From Candidatus Anoxychlamydiales bacterium (GTDB lineage Bacteria > Chlamydiota > Chlamydiia > Chlamydiales > SM23-39), in assembly GCA_011064905.1 (NCBI GenBank), contig JAAKFW010000093.1, positions 1-6,150 of the forward strand: a DNA stretch of 6,150 bases, read 5' to 3'. Shown piece after piece: positions 5,787 through 6,150 of the stretch. A model generated the notes under the pieces. That model was given only the letters and a program-made list of their open reading frames with translations, was not told the DNA's origin and did no database searches. Position 1 is the stretch's first letter. Each line of letters opens with the position of its first letter. The position numbers and the translations under genes are program-made.

Positions 5787-5895
5787 CTTCTCTTCTTTCT
5801 TTTCAGGATCTTCGTACACGACAAAAAATAATTTGATAAAAAAAACCCAAACAATATTGGCAAAATTATTTAATATCATAAAAAAGGTGAATAAA
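5787..5895. other. Intergenic region between the mutase and the antitoxin-like gene
   Basis: These 109 bases contain no toxin gene, although HI1420-type antitoxins usually follow one. The frame of the downstream gene is open through this whole stretch, but its translation is low-complexity and unlike the family. TTGATA (5833-5838) and TTGGCA (5857-5862) resemble -35 boxes, but neither has a well-spaced -10. AAAGGTGA at 5883-5890 is the ribosome binding site for the ATG at 5896. Confidence 0.45.
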
Positions 5896-6150
5896 ATGGC
5901 TAAATCAATAAGTTATAAAAAAAGTTTAATAAAAAGGCTTAAAAATCCTAAGGAAGCTGCAGCGTATCTCAATGCTGCTTTAGAAGATGAGGATATAAGA
6001 GTTTTTCTTGTTGCTTTAAGGGATATAGCCCAAGCTCATGGTGGGGTTGCTTATTTAGCAAAAGAAACAGATCTTAATAGAGAAAGCTTATATAGGACTT
6101 TATCTCTACAAGGTAATCCGACAATTATCAATCTTTTTTTAATGCTTGAT
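5896..6150 (+). CDS. HI1420-type addiction-module antitoxin, partial at window end
   Basis: The first 85 codons of a small helix-turn-helix protein of the family annotated as 'putative addiction module antidote protein' (HI1420-like, related in fold to HigA antitoxins). Diagnostic sequence includes KNPKEAAAYLNAALED (17-32), VALRDIAQAHGG (39-50), and the helix-turn-helix segment with AKETDLNRESLYRTLS (56-71) followed by GNPTI. Such antitoxins bind and neutralise a RelE/HigB-like toxin and repress their own operon. The family is about 95-105 residues long, so only the last few codons are missing and the gene is cut by the window, not by mutation. ATG 5896 is preceded by AAAGGTGA at a good distance. 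The usual upstream toxin is absent: the preceding gene is the sugar mutase. It is therefore an orphan antitoxin-like regulator, or its partner lies downstream. Confidence 0.82.
   Translation, partial: MAKSISYKKSLIKRLKNPKEAAAYLNAALEDEDIRVFLVALRDIAQAHGGVAYLAKETDLNRESLYRTLSLQGNPTIINLFLMLD

Noticed and set aside
1..6150. CRISPR array, tRNA, rRNA or insertion sequence
   Set aside because: I saw no regularly spaced direct repeats, no tRNA arm pattern, no rRNA sequence and no transposase motifs in the window.

Overview
The window is AT-rich DNA that most resembles a chlamydia-like bacterium (phylum Chlamydiota, probably an environmental or arthropod-associated lineage). I infer this from the neighbourhood: dnaX, then ybaB, then a ptsI remnant, which is the order I recall from Chlamydia (dnaX, ybaB, ptsI, ptsH). 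A PGM2-type phosphosugar mutase and heavy A/T bias also fit. No search was run, so the taxonomic call is an inference.

Layout. Bases 1-158 hold no convincing complete gene, only a short open tail, an inverted repeat and a weak dnaX promoter. dnaX (159-1498, +) is recognisable end to end but is split over three reading frames by two lesions, one of them in the Walker B motif. ybaB (1510-1806, +) follows 11 bases after the dnaX stop with a good ribosome binding site and looks intact. Convergent to these on the minus strand lies a compact two-gene unit: a 66-residue peptide gene (3490-3290) with a Nif11-type leader-like sequence, and a radical SAM/SPASM enzyme (3300 or 3333 down to 1852). The unit has its own candidate promoter, a perfect palindrome next to the ribosome binding site, and overlapping genes. 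Beyond an extremely A/T-rich spacer lies a fragment of ptsI (about 4165-3665, -), which lacks roughly the first three quarters of enzyme I and its extreme C-terminus. It is fused head to head with a phosphosugar mutase gene (4137-5786, +) whose normal first codons seem to be missing. The window ends inside an HI1420-type antitoxin-like helix-turn-helix gene (5896 onward, +) with no toxin upstream.

How the parts relate. dnaX and ybaB are the usual housekeeping pair (clamp loader and nucleoid-associated protein). The peptide plus radical SAM enzyme looks like a minimal RiPP (ribosomally made, post-translationally modified peptide) cassette inserted between ybaB and the ptsI relic. It is the most interesting content here, because RiPP maturation is not a typical chlamydial trait. 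The broken dnaX, truncated ptsI and 5'-clipped mutase suggest a region undergoing rearrangement and decay, although assembly or sequencing error should be excluded, especially for dnaX, which is normally essential.
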